From Asterias amurensis (taxonomy: Eukaryota > Echinodermata > Asteroidea > Forcipulatida > Asteriidae), in contig NC_092649.1 in the NCBI RefSeq assembly GCF_032118995.1, forward strand, positions 21,389,832 through 21,453,831: a DNA stretch of 64,000 nucleotides, written 5' to 3'. Below, in pieces: positions 49,847 to 60,300 of this stretch. The position numbers and the translations under genes were made by a program. A model generated the notes under the pieces. It was not told the DNA's origin. It did no database searches and was given only the letters and a program-made list of their open reading frames with translations. Position 1 is the first letter of the stretch. Each line of letters starts with the position of its first letter.

Positions 49847-50149
49847 CTCTTGACAAATTGAATTGCTGCCTGGTTTTATAACCAAAAAGGTGCAACCTTC
49901 ACAGAACGTAACCTTGCCAAGATCATTAATTGCCAATAAAACTAAGCCCACCGAGTCTCACAAAGAAACAGCGCAGCGAGTTCTTCAATAAGTGATAAAT
50001 CCATCACCAATCAATAAAAAAACTATATAAAATTTAAGAAAAGATAATCAAGCGTGTTATGGTGTTGAGTTTGCATAATAAGCTGCAAGCGATGTAATAC
50101 GAAATAGACCGATTGCGCTACACAACGTCACGTGACCTGAGTTTGGTAT

Positions 50150-50292
50150 TAAAGGCACTAGACACCATTAGTAATTGTCAAAGACCAGTCTCCTCACTTC
50201 GTGTATCTCAATATATCCACAAAATAACAAACTTGTGAAAATTTGAACTCAAGTGGTGTTTTTTCTTTCATTATTATCTCGCAACTTATACG
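50150..50292 (+). repeat. MITE family 1, left half
   Basis: TTAAAGGCACTAGACACCAT and GTCAAAGACCAGTCTCCTCA, broken off after TTATTATCTCGCAACTT. Confidence 0.6.
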
Positions 50293-50393
50293 CCATTAAA
50301 AAGGCTACCACAAAAATAATGGAGCATGGTGTTGTTCTATTCGCACTGAAGGGAGTGGAAAAACGAATACAGAAAATTACTACACTGTATTAA

Positions 50394-50530
50394 AGTCACC
50401 TGGAACAATAATTGTTTTTCTTTCAAACATAGAGTATATGCTTACGAACAATAAAACAATTTTTTTAGTAATTGTTTGTCACGATTTATATGTTTAAAAA
50501 ATATATAAAGTTGTTTGGGGGACTTGGTTT
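50394..50530 (+). repeat. Left part of the AAAGTCACCTGG MITE
   Basis: AAAGTCACCTGGAACAAT through TTATATGTTTAAAAAATATA and AAGTTGTTTGGGGG, near-identical to 50794-50928. Confidence 0.8.
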
Positions 50531-50792
50531 ATTTATGGTAGCATTTAAGTGTGAAATTCTCAGGTTTATTAGGGTAAATTTCTCTGCCAGTAACACAACT
50601 GAACAGACAACTAAACAGACAATTTTCCATTTTCCCTCAACATCTATTCCAAGTGAAAAACTGATTTTCTTAGAAAAATGAAGAATATTTAATAGTGTGA
50701 GAATTTGCCAATTTAATCCAAGGAAACCACAAATCATTATCACGTCAGTGTTTAATTTTGATATTTTTCTTGAGTTTGTATCGATTGTATAG

Positions 50793-51363
50793 TTAAAGTC
50801 ACCTGGAAAAATATTTTTTTTCGTTCAATCATAAGAGATATGCTTACGAACAATAAAACAATTTTTTTAGTAATTGTTTGTCACGATTTATATGTTTAAA
50901 AAATATATAAAGTTGTTTGGGGGGCTGACTCTGCCTACCCTTTTGTGACGTCAATCGAGGCAGACTTTGCCTGCAATGCGAATAGTAAACACACGTGCAA
51001 AGTACATGTACGTCCAAGTCGTGAGTTGGTACATTTCAAAAAGTGTTTTTCTGCATTCAGCAGCAATACACCTGGTCGGCATTGCCGGAAAAAAACAATT
51101 TTTTTTTTGGAAACGTACAAACTCACGACTTGGTCCGACATGTTCTACGCATTCATACTCTACGCATAACAGGCAAAGTCTGCCTCGATTGACGTCACGA
51201 ACAGCGCCCTCTCGGGTCGGGGTCTACTCTTAAATTTGTAAATAACATAAGAACTGATTTTTTAAAACCTTAATTAACTGTTTATTCACATTCCACACAT
51301 CAAAACACATATATTAGTGACAAAAGCTTTATTTTGAAAAAATACCACTTCCAGGTGACTTTA
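50793..51363. repeat. MITE with TTAAAGTCACCTGGAA ends, carrying a nested element
   Basis: Left TTAAAGTCACCTGGAA and right TTCCAGGTGACTTTAA are inverted repeats. Within it, 50945-51198 has its own 29-bp perfect inverted ends (GTGACGTCAATCGAGGCAGA and TCTGCCTCGATTGACGTCAC). Confidence 0.85.
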
Positions 51364-51753
51364 AGATGGGAGGGCTCGTGTGGCAATTTAATTTGTGTTC
51401 GTTTTGGTCGTTTTTTTTTCCCATTCTGTTCTGTGAAGGTTATACTTTACTTGGGTCCATTCTGATACCTCTAGCCCGTGTAATGACTTCAGGGGTTGGT
51501 AGTTATTATATTTGGGTGGTAAATTAGTCGCTGGTATTATAGGCAGTAATAGGGAGGTCACCAGAAGAAGGAGGCCGCGATGCCCTCGAACTTTGGGCCA
51601 GTGGCGAGGCAAATTAATGCTCTGATGGAAACACAAATGGAGTCCCTTTAAGAACGGGAAGTTCTTTGAAGAAGAATGGGATGATACAAGCCTACCATCT
51701 TTTATAGGCTTAAGACTTTATTTGGTTTTCATCTCTGTGGCGTTTTGAAGAAA

Positions 51754-51996
51754 TTATGTCGATCTACTGATGGCGCTCACTTTGTAGACATCGGTGCTGG
51801 ACTGTCCAGGTCGAGTGGTGGCGCTCGATATCTTCATTGCCCACATGCCTTGTACTCGCTCGGTGAACGCAAGAGCAAAGAAGGACATGGGCCCCTGAAG
51901 GGTGAAGATGACAGTGATTACGTAGGAGAAAACACGGTCCTCAAAATAACCAATGATGAAGATTCCAAACCATAGCAGACCGGTAGCTGCAAAGGT
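51754..51996 (-). CDS. Terminal exon of a family-B-like 7TM receptor (TM6-TM7 and tail)
   Basis: 243-bp phase 0 exon after TTTTATTTTCGCACAG, ending TAA. It reads TFAATGLLWFGIFIIGYFED (TM6), FSYVITVIFTLQGPMSFFAL (TM7, with the LQG motif found in adhesion/secretin receptors), then AFTERVQGMWAMKISSATTR and a short Ser/Thr tail ending YKVSAISRST. Upstream exons are not clearly found. It faces away from the somatomedin-B gene at 57.2 kb, which may be a relative. Confidence 0.7.
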   Translation of the reverse strand, partial: TFAATGLLWFGIFIIGYFEDRVFSYVITVIFTLQGPMSFFALAFTERVQGMWAMKISSATTRPGQSSTDVYKVSAISRST

Positions 51997-52097
51997 CTGT
52001 GCGAAAATAAAATAAATAATGCATTATAATTATTTAAAAATTATGTGAAATTATGTCATTCACCCGTTGTTTAACAAACCTACAACATTTTCCCAAG

Positions 52098-52257
52098 TTA
52101 AAGGAACACGTTGCCTTGGATGGGTCGAGTTGGAGCCGTTTGCATGAAATGCAAATGGTTAGATATAAATATTTAAAATTAGAATATAATGATCTACATA
52201 TAAATGCCTCGAAGTTGCATGGTTTTCCTTCTACGTCGTGAAGAAACACGTCGTGAA
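52098..52257. repeat. MITE family 2, left arm only
   Basis: TTAAAGGAACACGTTGCCTT and GGGTCGAGTTGG, then ATTAGAATATAATGATC and TTGCATGGTTTTCCTTC, ending abruptly. Confidence 0.65.
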
Positions 52258-52403
52258 GATAGGCCTACATTGTAGCCACTTTCGAGTCTATTCTCTGGCT
52301 AAAGCAAGCTAGTCGAAGCGTTGAGACCAATTTAAGAACTGGACCCTTGGTAGTGCAGTTAAAAACGATCATTCATAAATACCCCAGACAGTTTCGCTAT
52401 TCT

Positions 52404-52718
52404 ATGGTGGCCCTGAAGGGACATCGCATATCGCAAACGTGTGCGCACACGTATGCAATGTCGTGAAACAATTCGCGAATATGTGCGCACACGTATGCAA
52501 TATCGTGAAACATATATTCGCGAATTGTTTCACGACATTGCATACGAGTGCGCACATATTCGCAAATTGTTTCACGACATTGCATACGTGTGCGCACATA
52601 TTCGCGAATTGTTTCACGATATTGCATACGTGTGCGCACATATTCGCGAATTAGTTCACGACATTGCATACGTATGCGCACACGTTTGCGATATGCGATG
52701 TCCCTTCAGGGCCACCAT
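52404..52718. repeat. Foldback element built from 42-bp units
   Basis: Outer arms ATGGTGGCCCTGAAGGGACA / TGTCCCTTCAGGGCCACCAT. The right arm holds four tandem 42-bp units (ATTCGCGAATTGTTTCACGA, CATTGCATACG, GTGCGCACAT), the left arm two in inverse orientation. 42 is a multiple of three, which keeps many frames open; none is a gene. Confidence 0.9.
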
Positions 52719-52852
52719 ACTATTCCTATTAGTGGAAAGCGCGTCATGTGGGTGTGTATGAACCTTTGTTTATGACCGGTAAAAAGTGTTAATTCATGGG
52801 CGTGACCCGCGACCTTGCACCTGTTCTTTTAAGACAGTTTCTTCATTCGTAT

Positions 52853-53565
52853 AGACTGTGCAAGTCTCGCGCAGATTTGAACTTCCGGGACCATTGTGGT
52901 CCCAACCTTATGGAGTTTAACGTTGGGGAGATTTTGATTCGTCCATTACTTTAGTTTAATATAGTTTATTACCATAAAAATGACATATGTTGTTAAAAAT
53001 GTAATACTAATTAACAACATAATATGTAAAAGTAAAAATAAAGTCAACATAAAAACAAAGAAAAACCGATATTTAAACTTGACCTCAGGTCAGGTTACTT
53101 GTAAAAAATTAAGAATTTATGCCCATCTCCGATCACGAAACTTACGCAGACGCTTGTTTTGGCCGCGCGGGATGGAAAGCCTTTTCATTGGTCGCTTAGG
53201 CGTCGGCTTCCTCTTTAAAATGCGTCACGCGTTTATCTAACGCCCTTGCGACCATCGTGCGTCCGCGTATAAATAAGCTTTCAGTAGTTTCACATTCGGG
53301 CGTAGATTTACAAAAGGGGTTTAAAAACATTTAAGATCAAACAAACATCCTTGTCCCAGAGTTTTACTTTTGTCTATACATAGACTGTAATAATTGTGTA
53401 TTTGTTTAAAAAGCTAAAACTAATTTAAACAAGCTCTAATGGGTATTTTTGTTGTTCAGATTCGGCATTAAGAAAAAAATAAAGCAAAGATTTGATTCAT
53501 AAAAAAATTAAGATATTCAGTTGTCGTGTTTTCTCGCTCCGGTGCGCGCGAGACTTGCACAGTCT
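52853..53565. repeat. Element with 20-bp perfect terminal inverted repeats
   Basis: AGACTGTGCAAGTCTCGCGC at 52853 and GCGCGAGACTTGCACAGTCT at 53546-53565. The interior (713 bp) has no transposase; it contains a TATAAATAAG box-like site at 53270 with CATTGGTCG about 80 bp upstream. Confidence 0.7.
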
Positions 53566-54470
53566 ATTGTTGGTCGAGAGCAACGGCTGACACAGTTGTG
53601 CCACATCACGCGATACGCGCGACGCGCACAGCATTCCCTTATAAGGAGATGTTTACCCGAGGGCGGCGGAGGGCTTTACCATTTCATAGCTGGAGGGATG
53701 TTGTGTTGAAAGAAATCATATAACAATTATAATTTTTGTATTTATTTTACTTTTTGACCAAAAAGTGATGATGTTTTTGACCGAAAAGGTATGAATGGGA
53801 ATCAAAGTGTGTTGAATCGGTTTTCAAGTAGTGGTTTAAACCCGCCGAGGCCTGGTTCTTCATAATTTACCTCGACTTCGTCTCGGTAAAATTATCAAGA
53901 AACCAGCCGTCGATTTCACCAAACTCTTCCTAACTTAGGATTAATGTTAGGACTTTGGACGAGTTCAGGGGTGCGTTCCACTCGCGCAAACGACTCGCAA
54001 CTGTTCGCGCAAACGTTTTTTTATCTTTGAACGATTGGTGCGCGTATACGCGATGTCAATATGGCGGCGCCCTGAAATGAAGATGGCGCGCACCATACGT
54101 AGTGTTTTTTTTTTACTCTGTTTTTGCTGCAATAGTCCTCTTGTTGACATCATTACATCAACTAATTAACTTTGTTATTCCAAATCTGCATTATCATCCA
54201 CCGAAAATACAATGTAATTATGTTTGTGACAAAGAAATAATATCGATGCTTGTCCGCCATTTTAAAAACCAAAAGCGTAAGTCAATCAACTCACTAAGTT
54301 ATCGAATGAACAGGCCTTCAAAATTGTCTAATCCCTAACGTTTTTAGAGAAGGTGATGATGCATCCTTTCCTTCCGATTCAACTCATGGGAATTATTCCC
54401 CAGCCGATATCGTGACATGGACGTGTCACGTCTGGTAATCAACGCTGACGATAAGTTTATTATACAAATC
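53566..54470. other. Intergenic, no gene recognised
   Basis: Holds a MITE family 3 fragment (53905-53972, GCCGTCGATTTCACCAAACT) next to CGCGCAAACG-type words. No coding signal. Confidence 0.4.
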
Positions 54471-54605
54471 TTATAAACTTTGTCAAAACAGCAGTTTTTC
54501 TTTCGTTATATTCTTGCAAACTTCGATAACCAAATTCAGCTCGAATTTTTACATTGTCTTATGCATTTTGTTTGGATACATTAATGAGAACTGTGGTCTC
54601 TAACA
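54470..54605 (-). repeat. MITE family 1 fragment
   Basis: TTTTTCTTTCGTTATATTCT, GCAAACTTCGATAACC and GAGAACTGTGGTCTCTAACA are degraded family words. Confidence 0.45.
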
Positions 54606-54829
54606 ATAGACCCTTCCCATGAAATATGTAAATTGCACATAGCGCGTGCGCACTAACGTTTTGGTTGGCAAAATGAGGGAAAATCGCGCTGTTTTGTACT
54701 CGGCTAATGGGTGCGTGACGCACACGCGATTGCGCGTCTGCTTAGTGCACAACTCTAAGTGTTTGCCAACCAACAGGGTCTGCACGCATGCGTGAATGTA
54801 ATTAGCATATTTCATGGGAAGGGTCCATT
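54606..54829. repeat. Foldback MITE (GACCCTTCCCATGAAATATG ends)
   Basis: GACCCTTCCCATGAAATATG at the left and CATATTTCATGGGAAGGGTC at the right are exact inverted repeats. Interior GTTTTGGTTGGCAAA / TTTGCCAACCAAC. 224 bp. Confidence 0.88.
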
Positions 54830-54902
54830 ATCAAACGCACCCAGTGGAAAAACGCACCCGAAAGAAAAACTTTTCAAACCAAAAATTGTGCTTAAAACTC
54901 AC

Positions 54903-54980
54903 CTTGGGTACCACTGACACTGTTTTTACGGCCTCTTGATGAACGGCAGAAAGAAGAAAAATCACGATTACTTTGGGTAA
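54903..54980 (-). CDS. Possible preceding exon of the 7TM receptor (weak)
   Basis: Between ATGCCACAG and GTGAGT the minus strand reads LPKVIVIFLLSAVHQEAVKT and VSVVPK, a hydrophobic stretch plus a loop, phase 0 at the donor, compatible with the exon at 51754-51996. The acceptor lacks a clear pyrimidine tract. Another frame also starts with an ATG (MNPQSSPECHRF). Confidence 0.25.
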
Positions 54981-55099
54981 ACCTGTGGCATTCAGGTGAA
55001 CTTTGCGGATTCATAGCCAACAGGCTCAAGGCAAAGTTCAAAATACATTACTTTGTTTCCCCAACAGAGGGCAGCAAAGCAAACAAATATACAAAACAA

Positions 55100-56220
55100 A
55101 CTTATGAGCGAGTTACTCCGATGGTCCACTTGACCCACCCACCCCTATATTGGTTTGCAGTAACACCATGTGTATATCTACTTGCCAAGTAGCGTTTGTT
55201 CTTCTGGGACTACTACTAAAATGGAATAAATATGTGCCGGTTTTAAACACTTTGTTTAAACCTGGTTGCAGTCTGGACGCAATAACTACCCGAGCCGGAT
55301 GCGAGGGTAATTATATGCACAGGTGCAAGCTCGCGCGGACGCCCATGTTTAAACACTTCCGGCTTTGTTTATTTCATCCGTTTGAACACCCCACGTGATG
55401 TCCTCTTAATCGATCAAAATGTAGAAACTGTCTCAGGTATTTATGAATATAGCTTAGATCGTTATTAACTGTACGACCACGGAGTCAGTTCTTAAATTTG
55501 TCTCAACGTTTCGTCTAGCTTGCTGTAACCAGAGAACACACTCGAAAGTGTAGACTCGTGACGACAATGTACTCGCCTTCGGCTCGTACTATTCGTGACA
55601 TACACTTTCTCGTACATTCTCCTTCAACTAATATCGAACGGTATTCTTACAAAGTTTATGACACGAATTTTTACAAATGTTATGACACGAATGTTTAAAT
55701 GTCTTCGTTCCTGCTTCATACCTGCTGGTTCCGAATAAAATAAATGTGATTGGGTTTTAGTAAGAGTGAAATCAACGAGGGGGGATTTTACCGGTGGATC
55801 GGGGCCCATTTTGATGGCTCTGCTTACTGTAACAGATAATAGAGACCAAAGAGCTGCTCTTTAAAATGTGCCATGGACGTCAGTTTGGTAACCAACTCTT
55901 TGGTGCAAGAACATGCAGACAATGACTATGTCACCGCAATCCTTTCCATCATATCGTAATACCACCATGCAAAGTTTAAAATCCTACCCAATGACTATGT
56001 TATCAAATTTATAGCGAACATTTGTCGCTGAAATGATACCCAAAGTGAGAATTTTCCTTTGAAAACAATTATTGTTATTTATCAATTTGTTTTTATTAAC
56101 GGTTTATTAAAACGTAACTTGTAGCAAATTAATGGCTGAATTGCGTAAATTTTAGCAATAACAATTTAAAAGAATTACACACTTAAGCAAAGTTAAGCAA
56201 ATGATAATAAGAAAGTTATA
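55100..56220. other. Intergenic, dispersed-repeat fragments only
   Basis: Fragments of the GCTAGTCGAAAC / ATCTACTTGCCAAGTA family (55150-55200, 55440-55560) and a GGGCCCATTTTGATGGCTCT piece at 55800. No gene recognised. Confidence 0.45.
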
Positions 56221-56227
56221 GAGATCC

Positions 56228-56382
56228 AGGGGCCGATTTCACAGGGAGCTTAGATTGATCTTAACTGCAAACCAATCGTATAATTGGTAATTAAATTGTG
56301 ATGTCAAAGTGCAACTCACTATGGTAATACTGAACATGTTGTGTAACGATGAATTGTATTGCTTTGTGAAATCGACCCCAGT
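56228..56382. repeat. MITE with GGGCCGATTTCACA ends
   Basis: GGGGCCGATTTCACAGGGAG at the left and CTTTGTGAAATCGACCCC at the right are inverted repeats. About 155 bp, upstream of the minisatellite. Confidence 0.65.
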
Positions 56383-56506
56383 ATTCCCTTGTGCCTTTTG
56401 TCGCTCTGTAAAAGTTGGCTCTGCACACTACGCTCTTCAGCTGAGCAAACTGCGTGCTCCGGGTAGCACTACCTCGCAGAGTGGTGATGTTCCAGTGGTT
56501 GATATC

Positions 56507-57239
56507 ATTGATAGGTCTATTGTAGTTAAAGGGAGGCGGACAGAGTGACTACCAAGTACCAATACGATCGAGACAGGTCTATTGCAGTTAGAGACAGAGA
56601 TAGTGACTACCAATACGATCGAGACAGGTCTATTGCAGTTAGAGACAGAGATAGTGACTACCAATACGATCGAGACAGGTCTATTGCAGTTAGAGACAGA
56701 GATAGTGACTACCAATACGATCGAGACAGGTCTATTGCAGTTAGAGACAGAGATAGTGACTACCAATACGATCGAGACAGGTCTATTGCAGTTAGAGACA
56801 GAGATAGTGACTACCAATACGATCGAGACAGGTCTATTGCAGTTAGAGACAGAGATAGTGACTACCAATACGATCGAGACAGGTCTATTGCAGTTAGAGA
56901 CAGAGATAGTGACTACCAATACGATCGAGACAGGTCTATTGCAGTTAGAGACAGAGATAGTGACTACCAATACGATCGAGACAGGTCTATTGCAGTTAGA
57001 GACAGAGATAGTGACTACCAATACGATCGAGACAGGTCTATTGCAGTTAGAGACAGAGATAGTGACTACCAATACGATCGAGACAGGTCTATTGCAGTTA
57101 GAGGCAGAGATAGTGACTACCAAAACGATCGAGAAAGGTCTATTGCAGTTAGAGGCAGAGATAGTGACTACCAAAACGATCGAGACAGGTCTATTGCAGT
57201 TAGAGACAGAGATAGTGACTACCAATATGATCGAGACAT
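56507..57239 (+). repeat. 51-bp minisatellite, about 14 units, abutting the receptor start codon
   Basis: Unit: GACTACCAATACGATCGAGA, CAGGTCTATTGCAGTTAGAG, ACAGAGATAGT. Twelve full units plus partial units, the first (56507-56560) diverged, the middle ones identical, the last two or three with a few changes. Unit length is a multiple of three and three of six frames stay open. The array stops one or two bases before the ATG at 57241. Confidence 0.95.
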
Positions 57240-57240
57240 C

Positions 57241-57309
57241 ATGGAGGGACGCAACAGAGGTGTAGCCGCGATATTGTTGTGCATCTTTTCTGCATCACTT
57301 TTGGCACAG
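57241..57309 (+). CDS. Somatomedin-B gene exon 1 (signal peptide)
   Basis: 23 residues, ending CACAGG before GTAAGTATG, phase 1. The open frame extends upstream through the minisatellite without an ATG and reaches a stop at 56527, so the ATG at 57241 is the likely start. Confidence 0.7.
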
Positions 57310-60300
57310 GGTAAGTATGCAAAACAATTAGTAAATTGGTACTGGATAATAAAAAATTGTAATAATACGCAATTTGAATTGCTCAAAAGCTGACATGACG
57401 TATCCAGCCCAGCATTATTTGTGCCCGGCCCATGTAGTCTGCATGGGTTTGTTAAATAAATCCTTCAAAGTTTATCCGATGGTTGATTGTTAAATTAGTC
57501 CGTTCAAGTAAATGTTTTATTTTGTAAAACCCATTATATTATTCCTTGCATTGGATGTTATTTGGTTTGATGGGTTCTAGAGAATCAGAGATAAACGGAA
57601 CGGACTCACCATGTTATGATGTTCTCAAGAGGGTCGCCATGTTTGCACATGTTTATATCATCATGCGCCAACTACACGTTCACTAATGAGATGCAATGTA
57701 CAAGACAACTTGTACTTCGTGCATATAACAACGTTGGACACGTTTGGTAATTGTTCTTTTTGGTGTATCTCAACAAATGCATAAGTCGAAGTTGTAAGAG
57801 CATAATTGAAGAAAAACACCATTATCGCACAAACTGAGTGCCTTCAGGTGCCTTGAATTAGAGACCTCATCAGCTGAGGTCTCGAATTCAATTCAAATAA
57901 TTATTTTAGCGAGAATTTTTTGTTTCTTTCTCAAAAGCTACGCTACTTCAGAGGGACTCGATTTTCACATAGGTTTTTTTAAATATCAATAGCTCTGCAT
58001 TTAAAGGCAGTGGACACTATTGGTAACTACTCAAAACAACTATTAGCATATTACTTGGTAACGAGTAGTGGGGAGCTGTTGATAGTATACAACATTGCAA
58101 GAAACGGCTCCCTCAGTCCCTCTGAAGTAACGTAGGTTCGCCGAGAAAGAAGTATTTGATTTCATAATTAGGTTTTGAGGTCTCGAAATCAACCATCTAA
58201 CGCACACAACTTCGTGTGACAAGGGCGTTTTTTTCTTTTATTATTATTATCTCGCAAGTTCGATGACCGATTGAGCTCAAATTTTCACAGGTTTGTTTTG
58301 TTATGCATATGTTGAGATACACAAACGGTGAATGCTAAAGTCTTTGACAATTACCAATAGTGTCCACTGCCTTTAACAAGAAAGTTTGTTATGTTCATGA
58401 TTACGACAGATACCCTCAATTGAATTCGTCAGGGTTTATAGGAACACGTTGCCTTGGATCGGTGAAAAGCGTTTGTAACCGTTTGTTATAAAGTGCATAT
58501 ATGGTTAGAAAGATGTTGGCAAAGTAGAATACAATGCTCAACACAAACATGCCTCGAAATTGCACGGTTTTCCTTTCTCGTCGACGAACACGGTCGGCCA
58601 TTTATGGGAGTCAAATGTTTGACTCCCATAAATGGCCGACCGTGTTAGTTTGCAAAGTAAAAGGACAAACATCTTTCCAACCATATGCATTCTATAACAA
58701 ACGGTTACAAACGCTTTTTATAGACCAACTCGTCCGATCCAAGGCAACGTGTTCCTTTAAACATGTTTAAGGAATTGGGCGGTGCTCTACGTGGTTCGCT
58801 ATGCCGTTCAAAATGTATATTGATGTGAATTTGATGTGCTAATACGAGCACATCATACCAATACTTCATCAACTTCACTGGCTCCCCGTACATTTCTGAA
58901 TTCGGTTCAAAATCATCCTTCTCACGTTTTTAAGGCGCTTCATCAACTCGCCCCAATCTACACCCGGGCATGCTACAGCTTCGTAATGTCAGGCCTGGTA
59001 TACGGTCCTCAGCTCTCACACTCCACGTAAACCCATACCCCGCCTCGCTAGCTACGGGGACGGAGCTTTCCTCCAGCATTGCAACTAGTCTTTGGATCTC
59101 ACTGCCGCTTGCCATCAGAACACAAAGTAATCCTTCAATCTTCAAACGGCAGCTCAAAACACACCTCTTCAAACAAACATCTTAAACTGGACTCTTGACT
59201 TTCGGAACCGGCACCCTTGAATGGCATTAATTTTCTTTGTCAGATACTGTGCTGTATATTATTATTGTTATAGGTTTTCTCGGTCAATTTCGGAAAATGA
59301 ACAGCCAATTTAATTTTCATGCGTTCGAATAGTAGTATGAGAGGCGTATATGACCTCCTTTTTGAGAGGTGGATCATGATCCACAGGTCTTGTGGATCAT
59401 GGCTCGTTTGGGTCGTTGTAAGTAGGAGGTTGCCTGATGGGGGTGTGACGAAGACTCCCCCCCCCCTCTTTTTTACCAGCACAGACAGCAAGCGGGCATG
59501 TCAAAGTGTAAAACATCACAGTTAGACAATAAATTGTTGAGTATTAAGAACTTTTTTTTAACTAAGATCATTATAATCGAATTATATACTTTCAGACCCA
59601 AAGAACTAGTGTAAATAACACCCCTCAGTAGTCAAGAGTGTACAAGTCCAGTAGTTAGGTTGTCGTCTGCTGCGTTTTCTGATCATGTTCGAACTTGCTC
59701 TCAGTTTGCGGACCAGACACTACAAAGACCCCGAGCGGAAGGCCCAATAATACCATACGTAGCGTACGTTTCTGTACGGACTAATAGACTTACGGTGCAT
59801 ATCCAGGATATAGGTCTCTGCAAACGGTCATATTCCATCGTTCTCTACAAAGATTAAACGTTAAATAGAGCTATGGTGTCATAAAAGAATCTAATAATTA
59901 CTATCCCAATCTGTAATTGCCAGTGTACAAAAAGACCGGTGCATGGTTTACGTGAAAACCTCAATGACCCTTGATCGCGGAGCCTTATCTGGTAGTTAAT
60001 AGATGACGTCACAACTGATTGGTCTACCAGCCAAACGTGTCAGTTCTTGTTCCCCATACAGTGGAGCTATCTTTGTTTTCTATAACTCCAAGCCCACATC
60101 ATGTACCACAATCACTCGGACACGGTATTATGTTTGTGTTTACCTTTGCAAAAAGGGACTGCAGAGAAAACGAGTATACACGGAAAAACAAGATATACGT
60201 TAACAAAAACTTTATTCGGTATATAACACTACATTAACAATAACATCTACTTTAAACCTCCACAATACTTCAAACAATCATACATGGCGAAGACCCCCCA

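Noticed and set aside
51745-51975. Plus-strand 76-codon frame
   Set aside because: Antisense of the TM6-TM7 exon, which has an acceptor site and family-B receptor features.
52397-52761. Several overlapping frames of MRTRMQCRETIREYV / CAHIFANCFT repeats
   Set aside because: By-products of the 42-bp units in the foldback element.
53150-53340. Histone-type promoter (CCAAT, TATA, CATTC-like start)
   Set aside because: No histone frame follows, and the segment lies inside an inverted-repeat element; reported only as promoter-like.
56437-57225. Long minus-strand open frame (262 codons) of repeated VVTISVSNCNRPVSIVL
   Set aside because: It is the reverse reading of the 51-bp minisatellite; unit length divisible by three keeps it open. 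No ATG-linked gene structure.
56507-57239. CRISPR-like array of regular repeats
   Set aside because: Repeats are directly adjacent with no variable spacers, in an animal genome; it is a minisatellite.
56545-57240. Extending the receptor gene's start upstream through the DYQYDRDRSIAVRDRDS repeats
   Set aside because: No in-frame ATG before a stop at 56527-56529, and the extension would bury the signal peptide. Kept as a possibility in the findings only.
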